A DNA stretch of 64,000 bases from Phymatolithon calcareum. Taxonomy: Eukaryota; Rhodophyta; Florideophyceae; Hapalidiales. The notes beneath the pieces were generated by a model, which was given only the letters and a program-made list of their open reading frames with translations, was not told the DNA's origin and made no database searches. The stretch lies in the NCBI GenBank assembly GCA_977006965.1, contig OZ345376.1:248001-312000 (forward strand). Reading direction: 5' to 3'. This document shows positions 11,249 to 21,939 of the stretch, piece by piece; the first letter of the stretch is position 1, and every line of letters begins with the position of its first letter. Both the position numbers and the translations under genes were made by a program.

Positions 11249-11400
11249 AGCGGCTGGTTCGAATTCTGTAGTAGCTTGCGACGACAGCGGCTTTCGGCGG
11301 GCTTCGTGCATGTATGATGGTCATGTCGAAGACAAAGTACCACAGCGGCTGGTCCGAGTTCTGTCGTATCCTGATGACAACAGGGGCTCTCGGTGGCAGA
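11249..11400. repeat. Imperfect 95-bp tandem duplication
   Basis: The block starting agcggctggttcgaattctg at 11,249 recurs at 11,344 as agcggctggtccgagttctg, followed in both by a similar cgacgaca/tgatgaca and cggctttcggcgg/ggggctctcggtgg segment. The offset is 95 bp. It lies just beyond the 3' side of the minus-strand gypsy element and could be part of its long terminal repeat, but no matching copy was found on the other side. Confidence 0.5.
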
Positions 11401-12099
11401 TTTTGATGATTTTTCCTGAAGGGAGTTGAAAACAGTGGCAAGGAAAGTAGGCGAGTTTTATATGTAGAATGAGATGGACTGAATTTAACAGGAGCATTTC
11501 AAGGACGTCGACTTCCGTGAAAGTCGGAAGGCTTGAGACGAGGTTTTTCGTATTTGAAATAGGTGTAAGAAGGTTGTTCCAGCGGCCTAGATGATGTAGA
11601 GACTTAGTTAAAACCAGGAAGGAGACGTCTGGGGAGTTTGTTCCTTTCCGAGGACGACCATGTCTTCGGAGATTCTTCTGATGAAGATGTGAAGCGAGCA
11701 GCGGAGAGAGGTTGAGTGGAATTCAGGGCCGGTAGATTTGTCGAAATCAATTGTTCTGAGAACTGTATCATGCATTTGAAAGGGAACACGTATTGTACGT
11801 TCACGAACTCAGTCCGAACTATGCCTTCGGCATTTGTGGAGACTGTACACTTGTTGGATGTGGCATCAAATCTAACTATTTACAGAGATCGGAATTGAAG
11901 CTTTGAAATCCCTGAGATTGACCTTTGTTCGGCGGAAGTCGAACGAACACCAGAGTACCGATAGGAAATTGAAAGCTCGTCAGCATGGACTCATTCGCTT
12001 CTGCGACTTGGCGTTATATATCGATAAGTTCGACACGGCTTTCGACCAAGCGTCGGAGATGTTTTCATCGAGCATGGAAACGTATTCCTAAACAGATGG

Positions 12100-12965
12100 G
12101 GCAACAGTTGAAGAGGAAATGAGAGTGCTCAAAACAGCTGGCTATAGTTCCCAGCCATGCATCATGAAGAAAGGCGTATGGCGGGTACAGTGTGACAAAA
12201 GGCTCGAACAACTGGCTTCAAGTACCTAGACAAGAAATAATCAGTACCTTTCAACGTTTTTGGGATAGAATCTTATATGTTCCGCTTTGCGCGTTCGACA
12301 AATCCGTGTGATTGAGAGTGCTGAAGAAGACCCGAGATGAAGGTAGAGCCATAGTCCGTCAGAATCTTCTGGAATTCGGTCGTCTACAGTTCAGGACCTC
12401 TGCCAGCAAACAATTGCGAGCACGCGTAGCTTTCGGAAAGTCTACGGTCTTCCAAAGCGCTGATAATCGTTTTACTTTTGCGTTCACGTCGACGTACCGC
12501 TAGAAACTATTTTCTGACATGTTTAGTCATCACAAATGTTAAACGGAAGCCTTTGGATGTTGCAGTAAGCGGACAAATGATGTCCAAAGATAAATGTTGT
12601 TTAGCTGAAGTGGCAACTGTACAGCATTCGAGAACATTCAAGTACGATTTGGAGTTATGACAAGAAGCGTTAAACAGAGTCAAGGCCTTGAAAACGTGCA
12701 GCTAGTAGAAATGTTTATCAATTGAACGAAGTATGGGAACAGTGAGACGGTGTGCCCGATGATCGAAGTGTACCATGACTTGTGTTCGGAGAGAGTGTGG
12801 GACGACCTTACGGAGGACGGATTGAGATCGAGGATGATCTTTATCGAGGAGTATAAAATCTGACGATCGGAAATCCATTAAACGCATAAGTATACTTTTC
12901 AAGATGATGAACCGGTTCGAACAAGACGTAAGGTTCCTCTTGTGCTTCGTTTGGCAAAGAGTCAA
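12100..12965 (-). pseudogene. Gypsy integrase (zinc domain and DDE core)
   Basis: The first block (12,965-12,702) ends LRKVVPHSLRTQVMVHFDH then RAHRL, the start of the HHCC zinc domain where the rebuilt incoming ends are gripped. The core is broken, but around 12,350-12,280 the minus strand reads LTDYGSTFISGLLQ followed by SHGFVERAKRN. These are the second Asp and the Glu of the DDE triad in gypsy integrases. Further on, PFFMMHGWE (near 12,170) is the usual post-core segment. Multiple stops occur in between. The catalytic function would be insertion of cDNA into the host chromosome. Confidence 0.7.
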
Positions 12966-14648
12966 AGCCGCTCGACTCTCAACGGAAAGACGAGGAAGTT
13001 AAGCAGCTCGAACCACATTCGACGGAACGGATCATGATTTTGAGCAGCGGCAAATGATGACGCGGAGAACGGGTTATTATTAGTAGATGACTGAATACTG
13101 GATATAGTGCTGACTGGAGAAGGAATTGGTGATTCTGCAGAGCGAAGGGGTCGGAGAGCAGGACCGAGACAGAATGCAGTGAAATGGTGTGCGGCGAAAT
13201 GGCATCTGAGACTTCGTTCTGAAGTCCGGCAACGCGATCCACTGTGAAGCAATTGCTGGAAACCAATAGAGAAAAGTGTCTTAGCTGGTGACAGCCATTG
13301 TAAGAAAGAGGCGTCCGTGCTCCAAACGAACGCGAGACCGAAAAAATAAACTCGGAACTTCTTCACGGCTTACACAAATTCATTGCGTTCCGTCTCGGAT
13401 GTACTCCATTCAATTTTTCGGTCGCTGAAAGCGTATCTGAGAAATTGATCAGGCTTCAGTTGACCAGTACCGTCATCTTGCTGAATGACTGCGCCGACTC
13501 CGATGTCACTCGCGTCGGTAGAAAGAATGAAAGGTTGCTGACTTTGAGGAAACGCCAGGACTGGTCTGGTTTAGATTCTAGTCTTCAACTCGGAAAACGC
13601 TTCCTCTCTTTCGGCACTCCACGAGAAGGCGGCATCCTTTTTGCTCAACGCAGCGAAGGGTGTATCAACGTGTGTGAGGCAATGTATGAACCGAGGATAG
13701 AAGTTTGCGAGTGCAGCGAAACTTTTAATGGCTTTCTTGGCTGCAGTCGGAGAGCGCGCGTCACAAGGACAGGGAAAGTTATTGGCCGCACCCACATGTG
13801 CAGGGTTTAGAAGAATGCTTTCACTGGTGACAATGTGTCTCGGATGCTCGATCTGTGCGGAGATAACTTGTATTTGCGAAAGTTGAGTTGGGAATTGAAG
13901 GACTGCAGTCGCTAGAATATTACCCGTAAGGCACGAAGATGAGACTAGAATGAGGGCGAGAACACAATGATGTCGTCCAAATAGATCAAAGCGCAATTGT
14001 AGATAATTCCACGAAGAATATAGTCCATGGTCTTCTGGAAAACATCAGGGGCGTTTTTACAACCGAAAGGCGAGTGTCGCAACTGGTAGAAGCCATCTCG
14101 AGTGAAGAAGGCTGTTTTCGGTCTTAAATCACAGTGTAAAGGGAGTTGATGGATCCAGAAGCTTCTATCAAGTGCAAAAAGTACTTCATTCCGGGCACGG
14201 AGTCGGGTACCTCCTCCAGTAGCAGAGTAGCTGCAATAAGGCCGTGGTATTCGATGCAAAACCGTACATTTCCATTCGGTTTAGCGGAAAGCACAGCATC
14301 GAAAGACAATTAGGAGGTGATTTCCTCAAGCAGCCCTTTGTCAGTCATGTGGTGTGCGTGCTCTTCAATATGCTTTTGGTCGAGAGGATGGCAGCGAAAT
14401 GGGGGACAGCCTATAGGCTGAGACGATCCTGTATCGATACGAACAATTGATATATTTTGCATCAGTACGTCGGGGGCAAAGACAGCGGCGTGACATCTAA
14501 GCACAGGCCTCAGGTTCTCACGTTGCTCAGATTCGAAACCGGTTGCAAAATCCGTATTGAATTCGGAATCGAAGGTAGGCTTCGCAGTTTCTTCTCCGAA
14601 GAGGAAAGAAGCGTCATCACGAACGTGAGAGATGGGACATAATGACAC
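12966..14648 (-). pseudogene. Gypsy reverse transcriptase and RNase H
   Basis: From 5' to 3' on the minus strand: the N-terminal RT entry (IDTGSSQPIGCPPFRCHPLD, frame 14,648-14,310); the fingers (AKPNGNVRFCIEYHGL, 14,309-14,124); the palm with KTAFFTRDGFYQLRHSPFGC and the catalytic YLDDIIVFS (frame 14,259-13,945); the thumb/connection with KSFAALANFYPRFI and AAFSWSAEREEAF (13,996-13,571); and the RNase H start FRVYFFGLAFVWSTDASFLQ (13,366-12,962), which matches the family pattern in which a TDHxSLQWL motif follows. The YLDD active site is intact but the gene is split over at least four frames. Confidence 0.8.
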
Positions 14649-14799
14649 TCTGTCCGGACCTCGTCAAATTCAAGGTAGGTGTGTGGACCAGATACGCGTA
14701 TTGTACCCATGGAGACAACATTAACGTCAGGAAAGCTGTAATTAGTTGACAAGCGAAAACCATTCGGGAGCACTGCGGGAAGGGCCATCTGTTTCTCAA

Positions 14800-15765
14800 C
14801 TATATTGCGCAAATCAGTGCGTGTTGTATCAAAAACCGCATTGGAAACGCAGGTATGAAATTGGGCTGTGGACTTAATCTTTTGAACAGCCACCACGGCA
14901 GGTGAGTGAGGCTCGGAGGAGCATTGAGCGACGACGAGTTTCTGGTCATGTGGGAGAATGGGTGCATCCTGCGAAAGTGTGAGATAGGTTTCTGGGGTGG
15001 GAACAGTAGCGAAACAGCATATTCCGGGGAGAACGTACGGTCCGGTGCGCGAAACATGACTAGCTGGGCGTACAAATCAATAACTGCTCGGGTGCTGATT
15101 AGAACGTCAACCCCGAGATTAGCGTCATGAGATAGAGTATCGCAAACTATAACGGTCATGATGACAGAAATACGACTAGTGAGAGACAGTGGAAAGGGAA
15201 GAGCAACTTTAACTGGGAGAAGAGATTCGTTTGTTCGACGAGGACGGAGAGAAGGGTTGAAAAGGTGAAGGTTGGTATTTCCAGCCTGCATTCGTTGAAA
15301 ATGTCTGCAAAAAGTGCACGTGCGCTCAGCCCCAGTGTCGACAAGCGCAGTGAAAGAGCTGTGGACAGATTTGAACAGCTTAATAGACGTTATAAACCGT
15401 GAGTTGGACTTCAGTTGAACATAGACAGACACAGCGCATGTTATATGGTCAGAGAAGACAATGATTGACCACGGATGCTGCTTTGGGCTGACGCGCCAGT
15501 GGAAAGTGCCAGTACGTGCTTGTTTTTGATTGGTCAGGAAGAGTCTGGAGCCACGATTTTGGCCAACGGATATCATGTAGACTCCAAGTATGTGCGAGAG
15601 ACGTTCCATGTTCGGAAAAACATGGATACGGCATAAAGCCGTGATATTCCGAAATCTCTTTGCGATATTCTCGGCGATACTATCATCTTCGATGGTGCAT
15701 CGGAAATCAGACGAGACGGACTTGTAAATCTGAAACATCGAGGTCGATGAGGAGGTCGTGTCCAT
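14800..15765 (-). pseudogene. Gypsy retropepsin-like aspartic protease
   Basis: A 321-codon open frame has the aspartic-protease signature FTALVDTGAERTC at residues 138-150 and the second conserved element ANLGVDVLI at residues 215-223, which corresponds to the ILGxDxL segment of retropepsins. This enzyme cleaves gag-pol into working parts. The preceding 135 residues are likely the end of gag or a linker. The last 100 residues lead toward RT. It is the longest uninterrupted piece of this element. Confidence 0.7.
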
Positions 15766-15776
15766 GTCCTAGGAAT

Positions 15777-17016
15777 TTAGGCCGTCCTGTACTCGTACAT
15801 GCTCTTGAGGGTGTCTGTAACAGAAGAAATTTTGGCGATGGAGGTTTCAGCAACAGGGGAGATGTTCGCTATGGACTGAATGAGGGTCGGGTCTTCACTG
15901 TCCCGAGGGACCTGTTCAGACCGTATAAGCTTTGTGAGAGGTTCTTCCGTGATGAGATGCGAACGTGCGGAGCGGAGATATGTGATGGGGCCGTATAAAT
16001 TGTAGGCACGTGCAGTAGAGCGAGATGAGCGAGCCTCAGTCTTCTCCGGGTAGTGCCTGATGAGGGCAGACCCATATGCAGTTGACGAAGAGGCCGGTAA
16101 AGCGTTCGTATTGCATTCATACAAGCGTATAGATTCAATAAGAACGGTTAGGGTCCATTTTGACTCATACGAGCGTATAGATTCAATAAGAACGGTCAGG
16201 GTCCATTATGACTCACCCCGGTACAAGATTATGCGGTCCAAGTGCTGGATCAAATCAGGCTCGGATGGACGTAAGGAGTCGAGCAACGATGACGTCTTCG
16301 ACAACACCAGAAACATGTTTGCCAGCCGGAGTGGTAGTGCCGCACATCGCCTCGTGAAGAGCGGCGGATGAAATGCGGACGTCGCGGCGGCGAAGCAAGT
16401 TTTCCTTCTTGGCCCAATGTGCACTCAAATGCTCATTGATGTCCATATTCGGAGGCTTGACATAGCTAGAGAGAGCGCTGGTGCGATCGCTGGAGAGAGC
16501 GAAATCCAAAGGACATACAGGTGGACAAAGCTTTTGATGATCTTCAGTGGGTTCGTGTGAAGCGATGTGCTCCTCCGCGACATCCTGAATGGGATGGCAG
16601 TTCCGAAGTTCGTCGGTGAAGAGAAGAGCGATTTCCACCGGGTTACGGAGGTTGACGTCAAGAGTGAGATCGGCGGCTCCCGAGATCCAGTACGTGCCGT
16701 CCATATTGGGGCGATACAGGAAGACGTCGTGGAGTTTCTGCTGGGCGACAATAATTTGCCGTGCCATTTAATTTTATTCCACAGCGTTGTGCGTCGCCAG
16801 AGTAGGAAACAAGATGAAACGAAACGGTGAGGCACATACGAGAACGGCGAAACGGAGTTCGCTTTTGTGGCGCGGCGCGAAGCGGGAAATTGCGCAATGA
16901 GGTGAGCGCAAAGAAAGAGCTATGTGCGAGGTTTGAAAACGAGTAGCAGGTACAACATGTAACTTACGTTTGGTTTTGCCTCGTAAGTGCGAGTCGTGAA
17001 GGACACTAGAGGGCAC
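15777..17016 (-). pseudogene. Probable gypsy gag region
   Basis: Open minus frames (16,767-16,255 of 170 codons; 16,835-16,425; 16,124-15,777) precede the protease on the same strand, where gag should be. No zinc knuckle is recognisable. The largest frame contains TRNPVEIALLF-like and EHIASHEPTEDHQKL segments with mixed charge. The assignment is by position only. A perfectly in-frame 48-bp duplication lies inside it. Confidence 0.35.
16117..16212. repeat. 48-bp tandem duplication
   Basis: Two adjacent 48-bp units (16,117-16,164 and 16,165-16,212) share agcgtatagattcaataaga and differ at only a few positions. The unit length is a multiple of three, so it adds 16 residues in any frame. Confidence 0.85.
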
Positions 17017-17279
17017 CTCGCACAGAAAAGTCGTCTGTGCGGGTTCGTTTATTTGGAAACGTGTGCCCGTGGAGACGGTGAGTATATCCTCTATTGTGGT
17101 GTCTTTTGTGTTGGATGTCTGGAGGTTTTTCTCCCTCTGCTCGCTATGCTACGTCAATTAGGCGAGTTATTTGTACTAAAATCTCCCCGAGGTACAGAGC
17201 GATGATTGGCCAACGTGCGGTGAAAAGATCTCGCTGCGGGGCGTAATGCCCGCTCAAAGTCATTACATTATCTTAATTG

Positions 17280-17560
17280 ATGATACAGTCGACTGACCAG
17301 TTCACGTCCAGTCTTCATACCAGTCGCTGGTTTCTTCTCAGTACAGCTGACTGGGAGACACCAATACAATTGCTTATCACAGTCGTCTTTTCCAACTGCC
17401 AGTCTTCTGCACGAGTGCCCGGACAATGTCCAGTCAACTAAAACTTACAATGCGCTTTACAGGACTGCAAGTCTCCTGCCAGATGACTAAAATTATCATC
17501 TACTAAGACTGGTTTCATCTTGATTTGGCAGTCTCAGGCAGTCACAGTCGTCTCACCTGT
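17280..17560. other. CAGTC/GACTG-rich non-coding stretch
   Basis: About 13 occurrences of the pentamer CAGTC or its complement fall within roughly 270 bp, where about one would be expected. Spacing is irregular, so it is not a simple tandem repeat. No open frame covers it. It lies between the two gypsy remnants and might be LTR or regulatory sequence of one of them. Confidence 0.5.
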
Positions 17561-17589
17561 GCAAACGTCAAGGTATAAGTTGCGAAAGT

Positions 17590-17935
17590 AGATTTAGAGC
17601 ACATAGAGTTCATACTATCTGTCCAGAGTTCTGAAATATAATCTTCATACTCCCAGGCTTCAGGGTCTATGGATTCTCTCAAAATTCTAAAATTCGACTT
17701 GAACTCCTCTACTCGTGATCTACGACCATTGATGAAGTTGCAAGAAGAGCGTTGAATAGTTGTTCGATATGTTGGGTGATGCTCTAGTTTTTCGAAACTG
17801 AATCTGAGAAACGGATTTCATTGAAATCATGGTCGTTCAGAAGATATCGAAAAAAACTGCATTGAATAAAATTTGAGTATTTGGTGATGCCGGTGGGGTG
17901 TGCAACTCACCCAATACGTTCCAGTCACATATGAT
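17590..17935. other. No recognisable gene
   Basis: AT-rich sequence without a useful open frame on either strand. Because an RT fragment follows directly on the plus strand, this probably holds an unreadable 5' part of that gypsy element. Confidence 0.3.
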
Positions 17936-17939
17936 TATT

Positions 17940-18190
17940 AGGTTTCATGACTCCATTGATGGCTTCCAGGTTATGTAAATGGACGATCTGCTCATCTTCA
18001 GCAAGGATGAGTCTTCATGCCTTAAGCCATTTGGGATAGTTTTACCGCGGCTTAAAGATCTTGACCGGTTTGTGTCGATGAAGAATGCGGTTTTCTGAAG
18101 GACGAAATGGAGTTCTCGGGAGTCATAGACGAAGGAAATGGAGTTCATGCGGATCTAAAGCTGGTTGGCATCGTTTTTGCCGGTTCCCTG
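17940..18190 (+). pseudogene. Second gypsy RT fragment (palm to connection)
   Basis: The plus strand reads MDDLLIFSKDESSCLKPF, then VLPRLKDLDRFVSMKNAVF. After a one-base shift it continues CGFLKDEMEFSGVIDEGNGV. This corresponds to the YxDD active site, the VLxRLxxxxLxxxxxKCxF segment and the EFLGxxVSxxGI segment of Ty3/gypsy RT. The residue before MDD is lost to a TAA stop. It is on the opposite strand to the 11.4-17.0 kb element, and its wording (MDDLLIFS versus LDDIIVFS) shows it belongs to another lineage. Confidence 0.7.
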
Positions 18191-18399
18191 TTCTTTATTA
18201 CCGAGAAATGATTCGCTGTCATCTAGAGAGCACTAAAACTCGAGACTCCGAAACCATGTCTGTGTTACCCGAGAGTGAGCGGTAATTTTCTGCAAACCTA
18301 TCACATTGGTTTACTCCTGAGAATGAGATTTCATCTGTACGATATTGAGGAGGGGTGATTAAGTCCCTGGCCGCTCTGCTATGAATTTGAATGCGCCTG

Positions 18400-19215
18400 T
18401 GCACTGACTCTAGCGCCAGGCTCCAAAAGAACCGGACGCCACATGGGAGAGAAAGCGCAAGCGAGGACAGAGAAGAAAAGAGCGGGAGAGACTAGACAGA
18501 AAGAGGAGGAAAAAAGGCAAGCGAACAAAGCCCCCAATACATAGCAGACATCAGACAAAGTAAGCATGCAGACGTCGGCAACCTTGGCTTGGTCGTCCAT
18601 CTTGAGACAGGCGCGTGAAAAGTGGACATGGACCTTGAGCGCGCATGCTACCGAACTGGCTTGAGCGGCGAAACGGATGCGGTCAAGAGCTGGGACGACA
18701 TCATCTTCCGACGGCGACCTTGGCTTGGCCGTCGACCCTGACATGAATGCACGAGAAAGGGAAAATGGGAACTTGAGTGCGGTTGTCCCCGTTCTGGCTT
18801 GCATAACGAAGGTTGCGAACAAGAAGGTTGGGAAGAGCTCCGACTCTGCGTGGTCGAAGGGCCGTGCAGGCGAAGTTGAGCGTGCTACGAGTCGAGCATT
18901 CGAGCCGAAATCCAGAACGCCCCATCTTCCTTTACTCGTAGGAAGGAACTAACTACCTTATATACTACAACCTACGCAAAAGACAGCGATGCAGCGCACA
19001 GACAAACGAGAGACACGCGCACGTATGGCCCACCAGATCAACTACCACGAGCAGCATGACTATCGCGATCCAAGTTGTGCGGCGTACAGTCGCGAGGGGA
19101 AAAAGCGACCACCTTGGAACAGCGACATAACAGCGGGCGCGACACTGACTTGTCGTCGGAGCTCTTTCATTCTCTTGGTTTTTATCTACGTTAAGCGATC
19201 TTCCCGTATATAGCA
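18400..19215 (-). repeat. Promoter-bearing repeat family, copy A
   Basis: This segment is the reverse complement of 30,225-30,900 and aligns over its length by eye. On the minus strand it has GTATATAAGG at 18,965-18,956, followed about 20 bp on by a short hairpin (TTCCTTCC/GGAAGG) and then a CT-rich leader with repeated GGCCAAG-type boxes. Internal blocks about 150 bp long are themselves imperfectly repeated. A TATA box plus internal subrepeats is typical of a retroelement 5' leader or LTR, though no open frame with a known domain follows. Copy B is 11.3 kb away in inverted orientation. Confidence 0.6.
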
Positions 19216-19457
19216 CTTCGCTTCTTCATTCTCTCGCTATTGCGCTTTTCAAGAAACGAGCCCCGAAATCATTCTCTTCTCAGCCGTGGTTTTTTATCGA
19301 TATGAGAACTTTTATTCGCCAAAACAGAATTCCGAAACTGAACTCTGAAGATAGCGAGGATTCCATTGTATCTGGGGGATATGTGTTGATTTATTTTAAA
19401 AGCTCCCAAGGCCTCTCTTGAAGAGTAACAGGGCCGCTTTCGCACGATTTTCTAAGC

Positions 19458-20231
19458 TCACGCAGTTTGACTGTTCAGTATATCCTTGATTCGTATTTCT
19501 CTCCCAACAAGTGCTCCAGTGAGTCGCTTACATTCATATTCAATTTCAGGACAAATCTTGGATGAAGATAGAATGCGTTGGAGCGCGACCAGCTCAATCA
19601 CGGCTGTGACACCAAAGTATGCACCAAGTACTGATTTTGTCCAAAGAGGTGCTCTATTGAATATCAGCCGTAGGCATCGCAACCGTGTAGACCTTTCTCT
19701 TACGCGGAGAACCATCGGTAGATTGTTCGAATCAGTTGGTATCTCGAGCGATCTTCCCTCTTCTTCCTCTGCCCATAACTCAATTATTTCTTTTCGTCGC
19801 CCTTTCTTTGAGACTGAGCCCTCCTTGGCTTTGTCGAGAGCTTGCTGCAGATCTTCATATTTCTTGAGGCACTCTATGTCCTAGGTTGCCTCCTTAATGT
19901 CTTCATCTCTCCCAGAATACTCATCTGCTTCGTCGAGGCGCTTCTTCTGTTTCACTAGACTCGCAGAGAACCTTTCTGCTTGGTGTCTTCTCCTCATGGC
20001 AGGTGGTTCTAGTCGGTACAGAACTCGCATTCTTCCATGGCGGTGCTGGGCATATGTCCCAAAAACATACTTGAAGAATAAACCTTCTGCAGATTCGATT
20101 GCTGATTGTAATCGCTTTGTCAGAGGCGTGACGTGGAGTGCATACTCCCACTTTGGCAAAATAAGCGACTTCCATTGTATCTGTAAGACACAAGACACAT
20201 GTCCAGCATTCGTGTCTGCGACCTGAATCAT
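19458..20231 (-). pseudogene. LINE ORF2 C-terminal region
   Basis: The minus frame 20,231-19,881 reads LPKWEYALHVTPLTKRLQSA, then GRMRVLYRLEPPAMRRRHQA, matching the plus-strand copy at 63,368-63,850. The following frame 19,715-19,458 reads TRLRCLRLIFNRAPLWTKSV, matching 63,830-63,890 and extending past the point where that copy leaves the window. This is the domain after RT in the dominant LINE of the window. A stop and frame changes separate the two halves. Confidence 0.7.
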
Positions 20232-20529
20232 GGAAAACGAGTCTTTGAGTTCTGTGCACTGCGACGTTGGGCAAATTCAATCCCACTGAGTACCAGAACC
20301 ACGATGCAGAGAAACGGTTTGAGTCTGGGCGCGGCAGGCCCCGGGATGTCCTCTTGGAGTCAAGCATGCTAAAGCAACAACTATGGCGGACTCTAAGCAG
20401 AGCATTATCGTACGCGACGAATATGCTGGCGCACCCGACATGTTCTCTATCATCCCATTCCAGGTTTTCGGAGCTAAGATATTGATGTTGCGAGGCGAAA
20501 GGGCTGTCATACAAGCATGGCTTATCGCT

Positions 20530-20880
20530 TGAGTTGTGGGCTCCTCATTCGACGTGTAGGCAGTTCGGGGCGTACATGAGTCTCAGCCAGTGCAAACTCT
20601 GCAGCTCTCGCGCGGCAGCACTATCAGATGGTTCACTGACTTCCGTTGCTGTATACAGGCACTCAAATGGCAATCGAGGATTCTTGAAAACAAGATGCAA
20701 ATTCTTTGGAATCTTGTGGAAGGATTAACTTCACGCGAGGTTGACATAGAGTGTGTTTGGATACAGAGTCACTGTGGCGTCGGGAAGAATGAGCTCGTGC
20801 GACGGAGAATTTTGGAATGGAGTCTGGTTTTGCATCAAGGGATACCTCTAACTTTGGAAGCGTCACGATCCATTATCTTT
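20530..20880 (+). pseudogene. LINE RNase H domain fragment
   Basis: A plus frame (20,590-20,910) reads IQALKWQSRILENKMQILWN, then CVWIQSHCGVGKNELV. The second part is the RNase H segment WxPSHxGxxGNExAD found after RT in I-type LINEs. The N-terminal strands appear in other frames just upstream (about 20,540-20,640). RNase H removes the RNA template during reverse transcription. It abuts a minus-strand LINE end at about 20,900, tail to tail. Confidence 0.6.
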
Positions 20881-20899
20881 CTTTCTTTATTCCAGAGAA

Positions 20900-21240
20900 C
20901 GTTAGTTTAACGTCCGAACTTACCCCCGAGCAAGTTCTCATTATTCAGAAATTTGAGTGTCTCAATGGGTCTCTCCCTGCACAGATCTTCTACAGTTTTG
21001 TTGCGTACTCTTCCTACGAATCGTTGTCGAGATAAAGTCCGCCCAAAGCAGTGTAGGATTAAGTGCTCCACTGTCTGCTTAACGCCATATGGGCATATCT
21101 TACACACCGGGTCGTAGAGTCACGGTCTATCCTCGCTGCGCCCATGATGAAAGCTTGCTATAATTGGGGAGCAATTCACTATGAGCTGATGTAGTATCAC
21201 CTCGGCACGTCTCTGTGAGATGTAAGATCTTTCGGGACTG
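20900..21240 (-). pseudogene. LINE C-terminal zinc motif
   Basis: The minus strand reads VCKICPYGVKQTVEHLILHC followed by a basic helix and TVEDLC ... FLNNENLL. The C-x2-C-x(7-8)-EHL-x3-C arrangement is the zinc motif that ends ORF2 in I/Jockey-type LINEs. The upstream part (HQL, then FHHGRSED) matches the plus-strand copy at 21,700-21,790, with one stop. It binds nucleic acid during target-primed reverse transcription in related elements. Confidence 0.7.
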
Positions 21241-21439
21241 CAGGTAAGATAACTGGTTTGCATCTACAAACCGCCCTGTAGAAGCAAACCCGTGACACTA
21301 CGCGGAAAGTACTTTGAAAGTGGTTTTTGGACCGCTTCCCCACGCGAAACCCGTCAGCGTCGACAACATCGATGAACTAGCAACGACGCTTTTGGAAACC
21401 CTTCAACTCAACCTAGCGCAACCACAGATGGATGACTGA

Positions 21440-21640
21440 GCAGAAGAGAAATTGAAGCAAGCGATGGACAAATTAATGATGCTAGAAATCGAGATGAAAG
21501 AGGAGATGATGATTTGATGATGGAGATGATACGTTGCAGTCTTCCCCGGAAGGGTTACTGAAAATTCGAAGCTGCTTTGGTGTTGGCGTGTGCCGGCGTT
21601 GAGGGCTTCAAAAATAAAAATATGCAATTTCCCCCCAGTG
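21440..21640 (+). repeat. LINE 3' end with conserved terminus, copy 1
   Basis: This segment encodes DKLMMLEIEMKEEMM before a stop, then about 60 bp of untranslated sequence, a second conserved peptide-like string (EALVLA.. GVEGF-type) and the terminus tgcaatttcccc. The same order occurs at 30,010-30,185 (+), 41,470-41,340 (-) and 56,930-57,013 (+). All four copies diverge immediately after the tacaatttcccc motif, so that is the 3' end of the element. Confidence 0.65.
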
Positions 21641-21649
21641 ACCCTACGC

Positions 21650-21935
21650 TCCCGACGATTCAAACATCTCACTGAGATGTGCAGAGCCTCTGAGGTGGTA
21701 GTCCACCAGCTCAGAATGAATTACTGCTGTATTGGGGCATGCTTTCACCATGCATACAGCGAGGATGAACCGCCACTCTATAAATCAGAGTGCAAGGTGT
21801 GCCCGTATCGTGTCAAGGAGACAGTGGCGCACCGAATTCTACGCAGCTCTTTTCGGGCTGCCTCTCGACGGCAATTCATCGGAAGAGTGTTTAAGATCTG
21901 TATGTTGCCTTTTTCCCAAGTGGGACTAGCAGCGA
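21650..21935 (+). pseudogene. LINE C-terminal zinc motif, plus-strand copy
   Basis: The translation VVVHQLRMNYCCIGACFHHA then CKVCPYRVKETVAHRILRSS corresponds residue by residue to the minus-strand copy at 21,230-20,900. The Glu before the histidine has become Ala and the last cysteine is Ser, so the zinc site is broken. A following EECLRSVCCLF in a shifted frame matches the TVEDLC tail. Confidence 0.65.
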
Positions 21936-21939
21936 TTCG

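Larger units (their letters stand above)
11450..17016 (-). mobile_element. Decayed Ty3/gypsy LTR retrotransposon
   Basis: Minus-strand coding blocks occur in gypsy order from high to low coordinates: putative gag (17.0-15.8 kb), retropepsin (15.76-14.8), reverse transcriptase (14.65-13.57), RNase H (13.37-13.0), integrase zinc domain (12.97-12.70) and integrase catalytic core (about 12.7-12.1), then a tail toward 11.6 kb. Frames shift many times and stops are frequent. Matching long terminal repeats were not found by eye at either end, so the limits given are approximate. Integrase following RT and RNase H is what separates Ty3/gypsy from copia. Confidence 0.8.

Noticed and set aside
11450-17016. 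Long terminal repeats of the gypsy element
   Set aside because: Sequences at 11.2-11.5 kb and 16.8-17.2 kb were compared by eye and show no match, so LTRs are not reported.
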